A stretch of DNA of 64,000 nucleotides, taken from Streptomyces sp. ADI95-17 (GTDB lineage: Bacteria; Actinomycetota; Actinomycetes; Streptomycetales; Streptomycetaceae). The notes below the pieces were generated by a model. The model was not told the origin of the DNA. It made no database searches and saw nothing but the letters and a program-made list of their open reading frames with translations. The stretch lies in NCBI RefSeq assembly GCF_003846175.1, contig NZ_ML123049.1, positions 426,792 through 490,791 of the forward strand. Reading direction: 5' to 3'. Position numbers and translations under genes: made by a program. Every line of letters starts with the position of its first letter. Position 1 is the first letter of the stretch. This document shows positions 16,675 through 24,491 of the stretch, in pieces.

Positions 16675-17559
16675 ATGAAGCGCAAGACACTCGCCGCGGC
16701 GGTCGCTGCCCTGGCCCTGGCCGGTCTCGCCGGAACGACCCAGGCAGGCGCGGTTCCTGGCACGGTCTCCGGCGACGGCGGCAACCGCATCGGCACCCTG
16801 CGCGTCAACGGTGACGCCTTCGTCAAGGAGGGCGGCCTCAGCGCCACGTGGGTCAAGGAGTCGGGCGACGTCAAGCAGATCACCCTCTCCGGCAACCGCA
16901 TCGGCGTCGTCACCGGTGACGGGGTCGCGTGGGTGAAGGAGGGCGGCCTCAGCGCCACCTGGGTCAAGGAAGCCACGGACGTCAAGCAGATCGCGCTGTC
17001 CGGCAACCGCATCGGCGTCCTCAAGGACAACGGTGAGGCCCATGTGAAGGAGGGCGGCCTCAGCGCGACGTGGGTCAAGGAGTCCGACAAGGTCAAGGAG
17101 CTCGAACTGTCGGGCAACCGCATCGGTGTCGTCACCGGTGACGGGGTCGCGTGGGTGAAGGAGGGCGGCCTCAGCGCCAGCTGGGTGCGCGAGTCCGACA
17201 ACGCCATCGGCATCGACCTGGCCGGCAACCGCATCGGCGTCCTCGCCGGCAACGGCGTCGCCTGGGTGAAGGAGGGCGGCCTCAGCGCCTCCTGGGTGCG
17301 CGAGGCCGACGACGTCATCCAGCTCGAACTGTCGGGCAATCGCATCGGCATCCTGAAGGACAACGGTGAGGCCCATGTGAAGGAGGGCGGCCTCAGCGCG
17401 AGCTGGGTCCACGAGTACAACCAGGCCATTCAGATCGCCCTGTCCGGCAACCGCATCGGCGTGCTCAAGGGCGACGGAGACGCACGGGTCAAGGAAGGCG
17501 GCCTGAGTGCGACGTGGGTCCTGGAGGCCGACAACGTCACGGAGCTGGCTCTTTCCTAG
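16675..17559 (+). CDS. Exported protein of seven 37-residue repeats (possible beta-propeller)
   Basis: 294 residues from ATG 16675 with AGGAG upstream. Residues 1-25 are a Sec signal peptide. From about residue 36 to the end the protein is seven head-to-tail repeats of 37 residues without spacers, each starting GNRIG and containing VKEGGLSA(T/S)WV. Repeats 2 and 4, and 3 and 6, are nearly identical over their first halves, showing recent internal duplication. Strongly alternating hydrophobic/polar residues suggest beta strands; seven repeats of this size could close as a propeller similar in principle to tachylectin-type lectins. No catalytic residues were seen. Carbohydrate binding is an inference. 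Confidence 0.85.
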   Translation: MKRKTLAAAVAALALAGLAGTTQAGAVPGTVSGDGGNRIGTLRVNGDAFVKEGGLSATWVKESGDVKQITLSGNRIGVVTGDGVAWVKEGGLSATWVKEATDVKQIALSGNRIGVLKDNGEAHVKEGGLSATWVKESDKVKELELSGNRIGVVTGDGVAWVKEGGLSASWVRESDNAIGIDLAGNRIGVLAGNGVAWVKEGGLSASWVREADDVIQLELSGNRIGILKDNGEAHVKEGGLSASWVHEYNQAIQIALSGNRIGVLKGDGDARVKEGGLSATWVLEADNVTELALS

Positions 17560-17907
17560 GGGCGTGGGTGTGGGTGTGTGACATGTGACGCCTGGATCTG
17601 GTGCATGACGTGTGACATGGCGTGCCTGGCGTCCGGCGCGTGACATGTGGCATGTGGCGCCGGACACCGGACATGTGACATGTGACATGTGACATGTGAC
17701 GCCCGGTGAGTCACACCGGAGGTGTGACACCAGACAGTGATATGTGACACCTGAAACCCCGCCCTGCCCTGCCCTGCCCCGCCCCGCCGCGTGCCGGAGC
17801 CGACTCGGTGCGCGGCGCGGTGCGGGTCCCGCGTGCGGTCCCGCGCGGTGCGGTGCAGCGTGCGCTGAGGGCGTGCGCCGCACCGCAGCAGGGGTGCGGG
17901 CGTGTGG
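17560..17907. repeat. Non-coding tract rich in TGTGACATG repeats
   Basis: Between two convergent genes. The heptamer ATGTGAC occurs four times in perfect tandem at 17673-17700, with many dispersed variants (GTGACATG, GCATGTGG, TGTGACACC) between about 17575 and 17750. The motif core TCACATGT reappears in the 30-bp array at 50571-50715. From 17755 to 17900 follows a simple G/C-rich stretch with short CCCTGCC/CCCGCC iterations. No coding function is supported in either strand. Confidence 0.85.
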
Positions 17908-20883
17908 TCAGGAGCGGATGGTGCCCTCCCGGGTCGAGACGGTGACGTGTTCGACCCGCATCGGGTGGCCCGGTTCGGTGCCGGGGCCCGCGGTGAGGCC
18001 GTCGGCGGCCGGCAGCTTGCCGCCCATCGCCACGTTCAGGATCAGGAACAGCCCGTGGTGCACCGCCCGGTCCCACGTCCCGGCATCCATCCGGGCCGCG
18101 CCGACCCGGTGGTGGATCCGCCCGTCCAGGTACCAGCGCACCTCCTCGGCGCCGGGCGTCAGGTCGACCTCGACGGCGTAGGAGTGGAATCCGGTACGGC
18201 AGCCGGGGCACGGCTGCGGTCCCGAGGTGAGGCCCACCGGCTCCTCGCAGGGGCCGCCGTCGGCGATCCCGCAGTGCATGCTGCCGAAGAAGGTGTCGCG
18301 GCCGTTGACCGACTCCATGATGTCCAGCTCGCCGACGGACGGCCAGCCCGTGTAGCCGTCGCGGAGCTTCGCTCCCAGGGTCCAGAAGGCCGGCCAGTAT
18401 CCCTCCGCCGCGGGGCCGGTGACATCGGGCAGCGCGATGGAAGCCTCGATCCGCATCACACCGCCCGGCGGCGGGGCGAAGTCCGCCCGGCGGGACTCGA
18501 GCCGGCCGGAGTACCACTTCCCGTCCCTGCGGGTGGGGACGATCTCCAGCGCCCCCTTCCCGTCCAGCCGTACGTTGTCGGCCGAGTCCGTCATGGTCTC
18601 GATCTCACCGGTTCCCCACTGCGGGGCCGGGCAGCCCGGGTAGCAGGTTCCGATGTCGTACTTCCAGTGGTCGGCGGACGGGCGGGCCCCCGCCGGTCCT
18701 TCGAAGTCGTCGTGCAGGACCCGGGTCCAGCCGTCCGCGCCCGCCGCCGCCCCGGTGCCGCCGGCCAGTGCTCCCGCCTCCGAGAAGAGCCGTTCGAGCC
18801 GGGGCGTGAGGACCACCGCCGCGACATCGGTCAGATGGGCGTCGTCCCGGTACAGCAGGATCCTGTCCAGCACCGCCGGGCAGTCGGCCCCCTCGGGCGG
18901 GCACAGCACCGGGTTGACCGAGACGGCCCGCACCCCGGGCAGCCGGCCCGCCGCGATCCGCCGCGCGAGCGGGTCCGGCCAGTGTGCGGTGGAGCGGGCG
19001 AACGCGCATGCCTCCGGGTCCGCGGTGTGCCCGGACACGCAGGCCGGGATGTCCTTCCCCGGTACGGGCGTGTCCTCCAGGTACACGATCGGCACGCCGA
19101 GCGCACGCAGCGGCTTCAGAGTCCGCTCCCAGCCCCTGGCGAGGAGCCGCTGGTCGTCGGTGTAGCGGTTGAGGGAGGCGATCACCACGAGCCGGGGCTT
19201 GGGCCCCTTCGTGATACGGGCCAGCGCGTCCGCGCGCCAGATGTCGCACTCGTGGTACGTACGCCCCAACTGCGGGTTGACAACGCTCAGTTCGGGCAGT
19301 GGGCAGCCCTGTTTCACCAGTTCCTGGAGTGCCCAGCCGCGTTCGGCGGCCAGTGCGAGCATCGGGGAGAACCACTGCCCGGCATGCGAGTCGCCGAGCA
19401 GCACCATCCGGTCCGGACTGTCGGCCGCCCCGAAAAGGCAGCGTGGGCTGCTGGTCACCGGCGGGGCCACTTCACAGGCACCGTCCGGCGGGAAGTCCTT
19501 GCGCGCCTGGACGGGACTGGGCATCACGGGACCGCTCCGCAGCGGCGTGCCCTCCCGCGACAGCAGGTGCGGGCCCTCGGCCGCGCCCGGCGGCAGGCCC
19601 TTCACGTCCACCGGTGCGGCCGGGCCCAGCAGACGCAGGGTCGTGGTACCCATCACCAGCGCGAGGACGACCGGGATGGCGACGGCCGAGACCCCCACCG
19701 ACAGTCCGCGCCGGGGCAGTTCGGAGACCGTACGGCTGTGCCGCAGCGGCTGCTCGACCCAGCGCATGGTGGCCAGCGCGGGCAGCACGGCCGCCACCGT
19801 CAGCGCCGCCTTCGCCGTCCAGTCCAGCGGCCCGAGGCGGGCCTCGGCGAGCACCAGCACGGGCCAGTGCCACAGATAGAGGGTGTAGGAGAGCCGCCCG
19901 ATCGCACGGGGTGCCCGGCCGGCCAGCAGCCGCCCGACCCCGTGCGCGTCCGGGCCGTCCGGGCCGTCCGCGCTCCTGCCGGCCGACCGGTCGGGTATCC
20001 CGGCCAGAATGATCGCCGCGGTCGCCAGCGTCGGCACGAGCGCCGCTGACCCGGGGTACGGAGTCGACGCGTCGTACTCGGCCATGCACCACAACAGTGC
20101 CCCGGCCCCCGCCCACCCGGACAGCAGACGCAACGGGCGCGGGCCGCGCAGCAGGTGCCACGGCAGCAGCGCCAGCAGCGCGCCGATGCCGAACTGCCAT
20201 ACCCGCGAGGGAGTTCCGAGGTACGCCAGTGAAACGGAGTCGCCGGTCCAGTGCAGCGACAGGACGAAGGCGCCGAGCGCGAGCACCGCGGTGAAGACGG
20301 TCACCGCCGACCGCACGGCCCGCCCCCGGCGTGCCGCCCCGGCGGCGGCGTACACGAACCCGGCGAGCAGCGGGGCCCAGAACACATAGAACTGTTCCTC
20401 CACCGCCAGCGACCAGAAGTGCAGCAACGGGCTCTGGTCGTGCCCCGCCGCGAGGTAGTCGGTCTGCTGCTGGACGAAGCGCCAGTTGGCGGTGGACAGG
20501 GCCGCCGCCACCACGTCGTACTCCAGTTCGGTGCGGCGCAGCGGGACGGTGAGCCAGGCCCCGGCCAGTGCGACGGCGCCGAGGACCACGGCGGCCGACG
20601 GGAGCAGCCGGCGGGCCCGGCGGGAGAAGAACTCGCCGAGCCGGATCCGCCCGGTGGTGACGGCCTCGCGCAACAGGAGCCCGGTGATCAGATAGCCGGA
20701 GATGACGAAGAAGACGTCCACCCCGACGAAGCCGCCGGTCAGACCGGGTACGGCTGCGTGGAAGGCGAGGACCCCGAGCACCGCGACCGCGCGCAGCCCT
20801 TCGATGTCGGGGCGGAACCCGGCGCGGCGCGAACCCGGTCCGGAGCCGCCGGGCGGTGCGACGGGGGTTGTGGGCGTGGGCAT
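17908..20883 (-). CDS. Triple-domain fusion: acyltransferase-3, SGNH hydrolase, GH16 glycosidase
   Basis: 991 residues from ATG 20883. Residues about 22-370 are an OafA/YrhL-type membrane acyltransferase (FRPDIEGLRAVAVLGVLAFHA, FVGVDVFFVISGYLITGLLL, SLAVEEQFYVFW, about ten spans). Residues about 490-705 are an SGNH domain with GDSH at 497-500 and D680xxH683. Residues about 717-991 are a GH16 beta-glucanase-like domain with the catalytic signature ELDIME beginning at 852. AT3-SGNH proteins O-acylate surface glycans; GH16 cleaves beta-1,3/1,4 glycans. Having both in one chain is unusual and predicts acylation plus trimming of one extracellular glycan. It starts 16 bases after the glycosyltransferase gene, so one operon. 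Confidence 0.9.
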   Translation of the reverse strand: MPTPTTPVAPPGGSGPGSRRAGFRPDIEGLRAVAVLGVLAFHAAVPGLTGGFVGVDVFFVISGYLITGLLLREAVTTGRIRLGEFFSRRARRLLPSAAVVLGAVALAGAWLTVPLRRTELEYDVVAAALSTANWRFVQQQTDYLAAGHDQSPLLHFWSLAVEEQFYVFWAPLLAGFVYAAAGAARRGRAVRSAVTVFTAVLALGAFVLSLHWTGDSVSLAYLGTPSRVWQFGIGALLALLPWHLLRGPRPLRLLSGWAGAGALLWCMAEYDASTPYPGSAALVPTLATAAIILAGIPDRSAGRSADGPDGPDAHGVGRLLAGRAPRAIGRLSYTLYLWHWPVLVLAEARLGPLDWTAKAALTVAAVLPALATMRWVEQPLRHSRTVSELPRRGLSVGVSAVAIPVVLALVMGTTTLRLLGPAAPVDVKGLPPGAAEGPHLLSREGTPLRSGPVMPSPVQARKDFPPDGACEVAPPVTSSPRCLFGAADSPDRMVLLGDSHAGQWFSPMLALAAERGWALQELVKQGCPLPELSVVNPQLGRTYHECDIWRADALARITKGPKPRLVVIASLNRYTDDQRLLARGWERTLKPLRALGVPIVYLEDTPVPGKDIPACVSGHTADPEACAFARSTAHWPDPLARRIAAGRLPGVRAVSVNPVLCPPEGADCPAVLDRILLYRDDAHLTDVAAVVLTPRLERLFSEAGALAGGTGAAAGADGWTRVLHDDFEGPAGARPSADHWKYDIGTCYPGCPAPQWGTGEIETMTDSADNVRLDGKGALEIVPTRRDGKWYSGRLESRRADFAPPPGGVMRIEASIALPDVTGPAAEGYWPAFWTLGAKLRDGYTGWPSVGELDIMESVNGRDTFFGSMHCGIADGGPCEEPVGLTSGPQPCPGCRTGFHSYAVEVDLTPGAEEVRWYLDGRIHHRVGAARMDAGTWDRAVHHGLFLILNVAMGGKLPAADGLTAGPGTEPGHPMRVEHVTVSTREGTIRS

Positions 20884-20899
20884 TGTTCTGACGGGCCTT

Positions 20900-22576
20900 T
20901 CAACTCAGCCAGGGCAGCATCGGGTTGACCCAACCGGATGCGAGCAGGGCGGTGAGCACGAGCAGTGTTGTGGCGGCCAGCGCCTCGGGCCAGCGTCTGG
21001 GCAGCAGTGGGCGCCCCCTCGGCCGTGCGGACCGGGCGGGTGGGCGTGTTGTGGAACCGGGGCGCAGTTCGGCCCACAGACCGCGGATCAGGGGCAGGTT
21101 GATCTGCCACTGCACCAGCAGATAGAGCGCGAGCCCCCAGTTGGGCGCCCACCCGTTGCGGGCCAGGGCCAGGGCGAGACCGGCGGTGGCCGCGCCGGTG
21201 GAGCAGCAGAGCCAGACGAGGGAGACGATCACGACCCGGCGGGCCATGCCGCCCTTCGCCGCACCGCCGGCCCCGGTGGGCACCCAGGCCGCGCTGCGGC
21301 CGCGCAGGGTGTGCAGGAAGGCGGCCCCGGCGGCGACGCTCGTCAGGACATTGGCCCGGATCACCTCGACCCGCCAGTGGGTCCGGCTGATCCTCGGCAG
21401 CAGCACGTGCCAGAGCCAGAGCGGGGCGAGCAGTGGCAGCACGTGCCAGGGGCGGACGTCGTCCGGGTACCGGAACAGCATCACCAGCGGCGGCAGCGGG
21501 GCGGCGAAGGTGTTCACCGCCGTCGTCAGATAGCCGACGACGCCCTCGTAGAAGCACAGCCGCATCCGCCAGGGGGCGCGCATGCGGGCGAGCACGGGCG
21601 TGCCCAGCAGGTGCAGGTTGCCCATCGCCCAGCGGTACTGCTGGTTGACGAACGACGCGAGGTTGTCCGGCGAGGTGCCCTTGGCCACCAGCACCGGGAC
21701 GTACAGGGTGCGGAAGCCCTGCTCGTGGAGGGCGAGCCCGGTGAACAGGTCCTCGCTGTGGTCGAGTCGGGCGAAGCCGCCGGCCAGGTCGATGGCGCTG
21801 CGGCGGTAGACCGCGTTGCTGCCGCAGCAGATCGCGGCGTCACTCGCGTCCCTGGACGGCTGTATCCAGCGGAAGAACCACTCCTGCGCGGATCCTGCGG
21901 CTCGCTGGATCCAGCTCATCGTCCCGTCGGTGTCGAAGCACTGCGGGCTCTGCACGATGCCGACCCCCGGATCGGCGAGATACGGCACGAGATGGCGCAG
22001 GAAGTCGGGCCTGGGAGCGAAGTCGGCGTCCAGTACGGCGATGTACCGGGCGCTGCTCAGGGTGAGCGCGTGGTTGAGGTTGCCCGCCTTCTTGAGGTGA
22101 CCCCGGTCGGGCCGGACGACGTACCGGTATCCGTACGAGGCGGCCAGCTCGGCGACCTCGGGGCTCGCGGCGTCGTCCAGCACCCACACGGTCAGCGCGC
22201 CGGGCCAGTCGACCGCCGAGACCGCGCGGTAGGCGTTGTCGAGGACGGCCAGGGGTTCGCCGCAGGTCGGTAAGTACAGGTCGACATCGGGGAGTTCGGT
22301 CGGATACCAGGCGTGCACGAGCACTTCGTGCGAGCGCCTGGTCAGCCGCCGCTGGCGCAGGCTGTTGACCGAGGAGAGCACCAGGGCGACGAGGTTGAGG
22401 GCGAGCACCGCGAGGAAGGCCCACAGGGCCGGGGTGCGCAGGGCGAAGGTCAGCATCGTCGCCGCGGTGAGTACGAAGGCCAGCGAGGAGCTGATCAGTA
22501 CCCAGCGGCGCTGCGGGCCGAAATACCAGTAGAGCTCTTGATCGGACGGCGGTTGCGGAAGGTGATGGGTCGTCAT
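20900..22576 (-). CDS. Cellulose-synthase-like glycosyltransferase family 2, membrane-bound
   Basis: 558 residues from ATG 22576 (GGGGG about 6 bases upstream; an ATG at 22597 lacks a ribosome binding site). Two N-terminal membrane spans, then a processive GT2 domain: VLDD near residue 137, DAD near 190, SED near 281 as catalytic base region and QQYRW near 315, followed by five or so C-terminal spans. This is the BcsA/CslA-type architecture that polymerises beta-glycans and exports them through its own channel. No PilZ domain is visible. It is cotranscribed with the acyltransferase-SGNH-GH16 fusion, which suggests a modified beta-glucan product. Confidence 0.9.
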   Translation of the reverse strand: MTTHHLPQPPSDQELYWYFGPQRRWVLISSSLAFVLTAATMLTFALRTPALWAFLAVLALNLVALVLSSVNSLRQRRLTRRSHEVLVHAWYPTELPDVDLYLPTCGEPLAVLDNAYRAVSAVDWPGALTVWVLDDAASPEVAELAASYGYRYVVRPDRGHLKKAGNLNHALTLSSARYIAVLDADFAPRPDFLRHLVPYLADPGVGIVQSPQCFDTDGTMSWIQRAAGSAQEWFFRWIQPSRDASDAAICCGSNAVYRRSAIDLAGGFARLDHSEDLFTGLALHEQGFRTLYVPVLVAKGTSPDNLASFVNQQYRWAMGNLHLLGTPVLARMRAPWRMRLCFYEGVVGYLTTAVNTFAAPLPPLVMLFRYPDDVRPWHVLPLLAPLWLWHVLLPRISRTHWRVEVIRANVLTSVAAGAAFLHTLRGRSAAWVPTGAGGAAKGGMARRVVIVSLVWLCCSTGAATAGLALALARNGWAPNWGLALYLLVQWQINLPLIRGLWAELRPGSTTRPPARSARPRGRPLLPRRWPEALAATTLLVLTALLASGWVNPMLPWLS

Positions 22577-22906
22577 ATGGCCCCCATGGCCGTGCATGTG
22601 GTGGCGTCAGGAGATCCACCGTACCGCCAAAGGTATAGACCATTTGCCAATGGAGTGTTAAATGCGATGCGGATCAAGGTGTCCGGGAGTGGTCCGGACC
22701 TATTCGATCGCCCGAGTCCGTGCCGTGCGGGAATCGCGGGGCCGCGCGCGGGTTAACAGTCGTCCAACTCCCGTACGGGTGACGATCGGTGGCGACCGGT
22801 GGCGTCGGGAACGGCGGTGCCGCAGCGGGGCCGACGCGGCCCGTCACGCCCGTGACCGGCGGATATTCACTGGCGCGGGCCCCGGCCGCCGGGTAGAAAT
22901 GCCGCC
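22577..22906. promoter_or_regulatory. Divergent intergenic region with AT-rich segment and dyad
   Basis: 330 bases between the leftward polysaccharide operon and a rightward acetyltransferase. An AT-rich patch at 22630-22670 holds a dyad CCATT-TGCC-AATGG (22640-22653) and is the likely promoter/operator area for the glycosyltransferase. The rest is ordinary GC-rich sequence; I see no gene in it. Confidence 0.45.
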
Positions 22907-23542
22907 ATGAGTACATCCATGCCCCCGCAGACCGCGCAGGACTCCGTCGACCGACGGGACTTCGTCCGCACCACATTCGACCTCGGTGATGTGGTGCTGC
23001 GCCCATGGAGCCGGCGGGACACCGAGTCGGAGGGCGTGCTGGACGGTCTGGTGGCCGCCGCGGCCGACCCGCAGATCGCCCTCTGGAACCCGATCGCGAC
23101 GAAGGACCGCGCCGCCGCCCTCGCCTGGGTGGAAGCACGCGACGGAGCCTGGGACCGCGGCGCCGTCGCCCCCTTCGCCGTGGTGGAAGCCTCCGACGGT
23201 GCGCTGCTGGGTGCTGTCACACTGCGCTGGGTCGACCGCGAGGACGGCCTCGCGATGATCGGTTACTGGCTGCTGCCGGCCGCCCGCGGACGGGGCATCG
23301 CCACCCGGGCGACCGGGGCGGTGACGAGTTGGGGCTTCGCGACGGCCGATGCCCGCCGGATCGAGATAGCCCACGCCACCGGCAACGAGAGCTCCTGCCG
23401 GGTCGCCGACCGCTGCGGCTACCTCCCCGAGGGCACCCTGCGCGACTCCCACCGCTTCGGCGACGGCAAGTACCACGACGAGCACCTGCACGCCCGCCTG
23501 GCCACCGACCCGGAACCGGTCGCGGCGGCGCCCATGGCGTGA
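22907..23542 (+). CDS. GNAT-family N-acetyltransferase (RimJ/RimL type)
   Basis: 211 residues from ATG 22907. The Acetyltransf_3-like pattern is clear: VVLRPWSRRD at the start of the domain, AMIGYWLLPAARGRGIATRATGAV (acetyl-CoA loop, residues about 116-138) and ARRIEIAHATGNESSCRVADRCGYLPEG near the end. Such enzymes acetylate protein N-termini, small amines or antibiotics; the substrate cannot be told from sequence. It appears monocistronic. Confidence 0.88.
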   Translation: MSTSMPPQTAQDSVDRRDFVRTTFDLGDVVLRPWSRRDTESEGVLDGLVAAAADPQIALWNPIATKDRAAALAWVEARDGAWDRGAVAPFAVVEASDGALLGAVTLRWVDREDGLAMIGYWLLPAARGRGIATRATGAVTSWGFATADARRIEIAHATGNESSCRVADRCGYLPEGTLRDSHRFGDGKYHDEHLHARLATDPEPVAAAPMA

Positions 23543-23651
23543 GCGTCACCACAACGTCCTGAAGGCGCAACAGTTCTGCCCTGAACTCCCCGTGCCCGGC
23601 CCGCGATCGTAGGATCGACGCGGCATCGGGGAGACGGGGTGGTCGATCGTG

Positions 23652-24476
23652 ATGTGCGGCGGGCCGATACGCAGGTACGGGATCCTGGTATTGACGCCAT
23701 TGCTGCTGGTGGCCTGTTCCAGCGGCGAGCAGAGCCCGGGACGGGAGGGCGGGAGCCCGCACCCACCGGGCAGCGCGAGCACGAAGCCGGGCGGCGCGAC
23801 CGTACGACCCGCCGCCGGTTCCGAGGACGCCGGGACCATCGAGGCGGACCCGGCCCGGCTCCCCGCCTCCAGAAGCGCGGCGCTCGATCTCATCGCACGA
23901 GTGATCGCCGACCCCGACAGCTTCGGGCCCGGAGTGGTCCGACGCAGCCCGTACGAGAGCGATCCGGCCACCTGGCCCGTCCTCGGGACCGACTGCGTCT
24001 GGCACCAGGAGAAGCCGGCCGGCAGCGTCCTCGCCACCGTCACCCGCTCCTTCGAAGTACCCGCGGCCCAGGGCAAGGGGCCCATCCGGCTCTCCGCCGT
24101 CATGACCGTCCACCGCACCCGTGAGGACGCGCGGTGGGAGATGGCCGAGTCGATCGAGGAGACGATGCGCTGCCCCACGCAGCAGTTGCGCAAGGGTGAA
24201 TCGATCGGCTCCATGGTCTCCGCCTCGCTGTTGCAGGGCGAGAGCGGCCAGAACGGCTCCGAGGACGCGTTGACCGAGATCGGCGAGTACCGGAGCACCG
24301 GGCTCGGCGGCCCCCATCCGTACTCCTGGCAGCAGTCGCAGATGCTGCAGTTCACCCTGGCCGTGACGGGCAGGGGGGCCAAGGGGCGGACCGAGGACGA
24401 GATCGGCGATCTCACCACCCAGGCCCAGGCCGCCATGGAGCTCCGGCTCAAGTCCGCCGTCGAGAAGCAGAGCTGA
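23652..24476 (+). CDS. Putative lipoprotein upstream of receptor-like kinases
   Basis: 274 residues from ATG 23652 (a GTG one codon earlier is possible). Residues about 8-24 form a signal peptide with the lipobox LLVAC, so the mature protein should be lipidated and held outside the membrane. A low-complexity Ser/Gly/Pro linker follows, then a globular domain with no recognised family. It ends 15 bases before the first kinase/substrate-binding gene and probably belongs to the same transcript, perhaps as an accessory extracellular component. Confidence 0.78.
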   Translation: MCGGPIRRYGILVLTPLLLVACSSGEQSPGREGGSPHPPGSASTKPGGATVRPAAGSEDAGTIEADPARLPASRSAALDLIARVIADPDSFGPGVVRRSPYESDPATWPVLGTDCVWHQEKPAGSVLATVTRSFEVPAAQGKGPIRLSAVMTVHRTREDARWEMAESIEETMRCPTQQLRKGESIGSMVSASLLQGESGQNGSEDALTEIGEYRSTGLGGPHPYSWQQSQMLQFTLAVTGRGAKGRTEDEIGDLTTQAQAAMELRLKSAVEKQS

Positions 24477-24491
24477 GGGAGAGACCGGCCG

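Noticed and set aside
17556..17750. A Cys/His-rich 64-codon leftward frame over the TGTGACATG tract
   Set aside because: The Cys-His pattern comes solely from the repeat sequence, and there is no ribosome binding site or known zinc-finger spacing.
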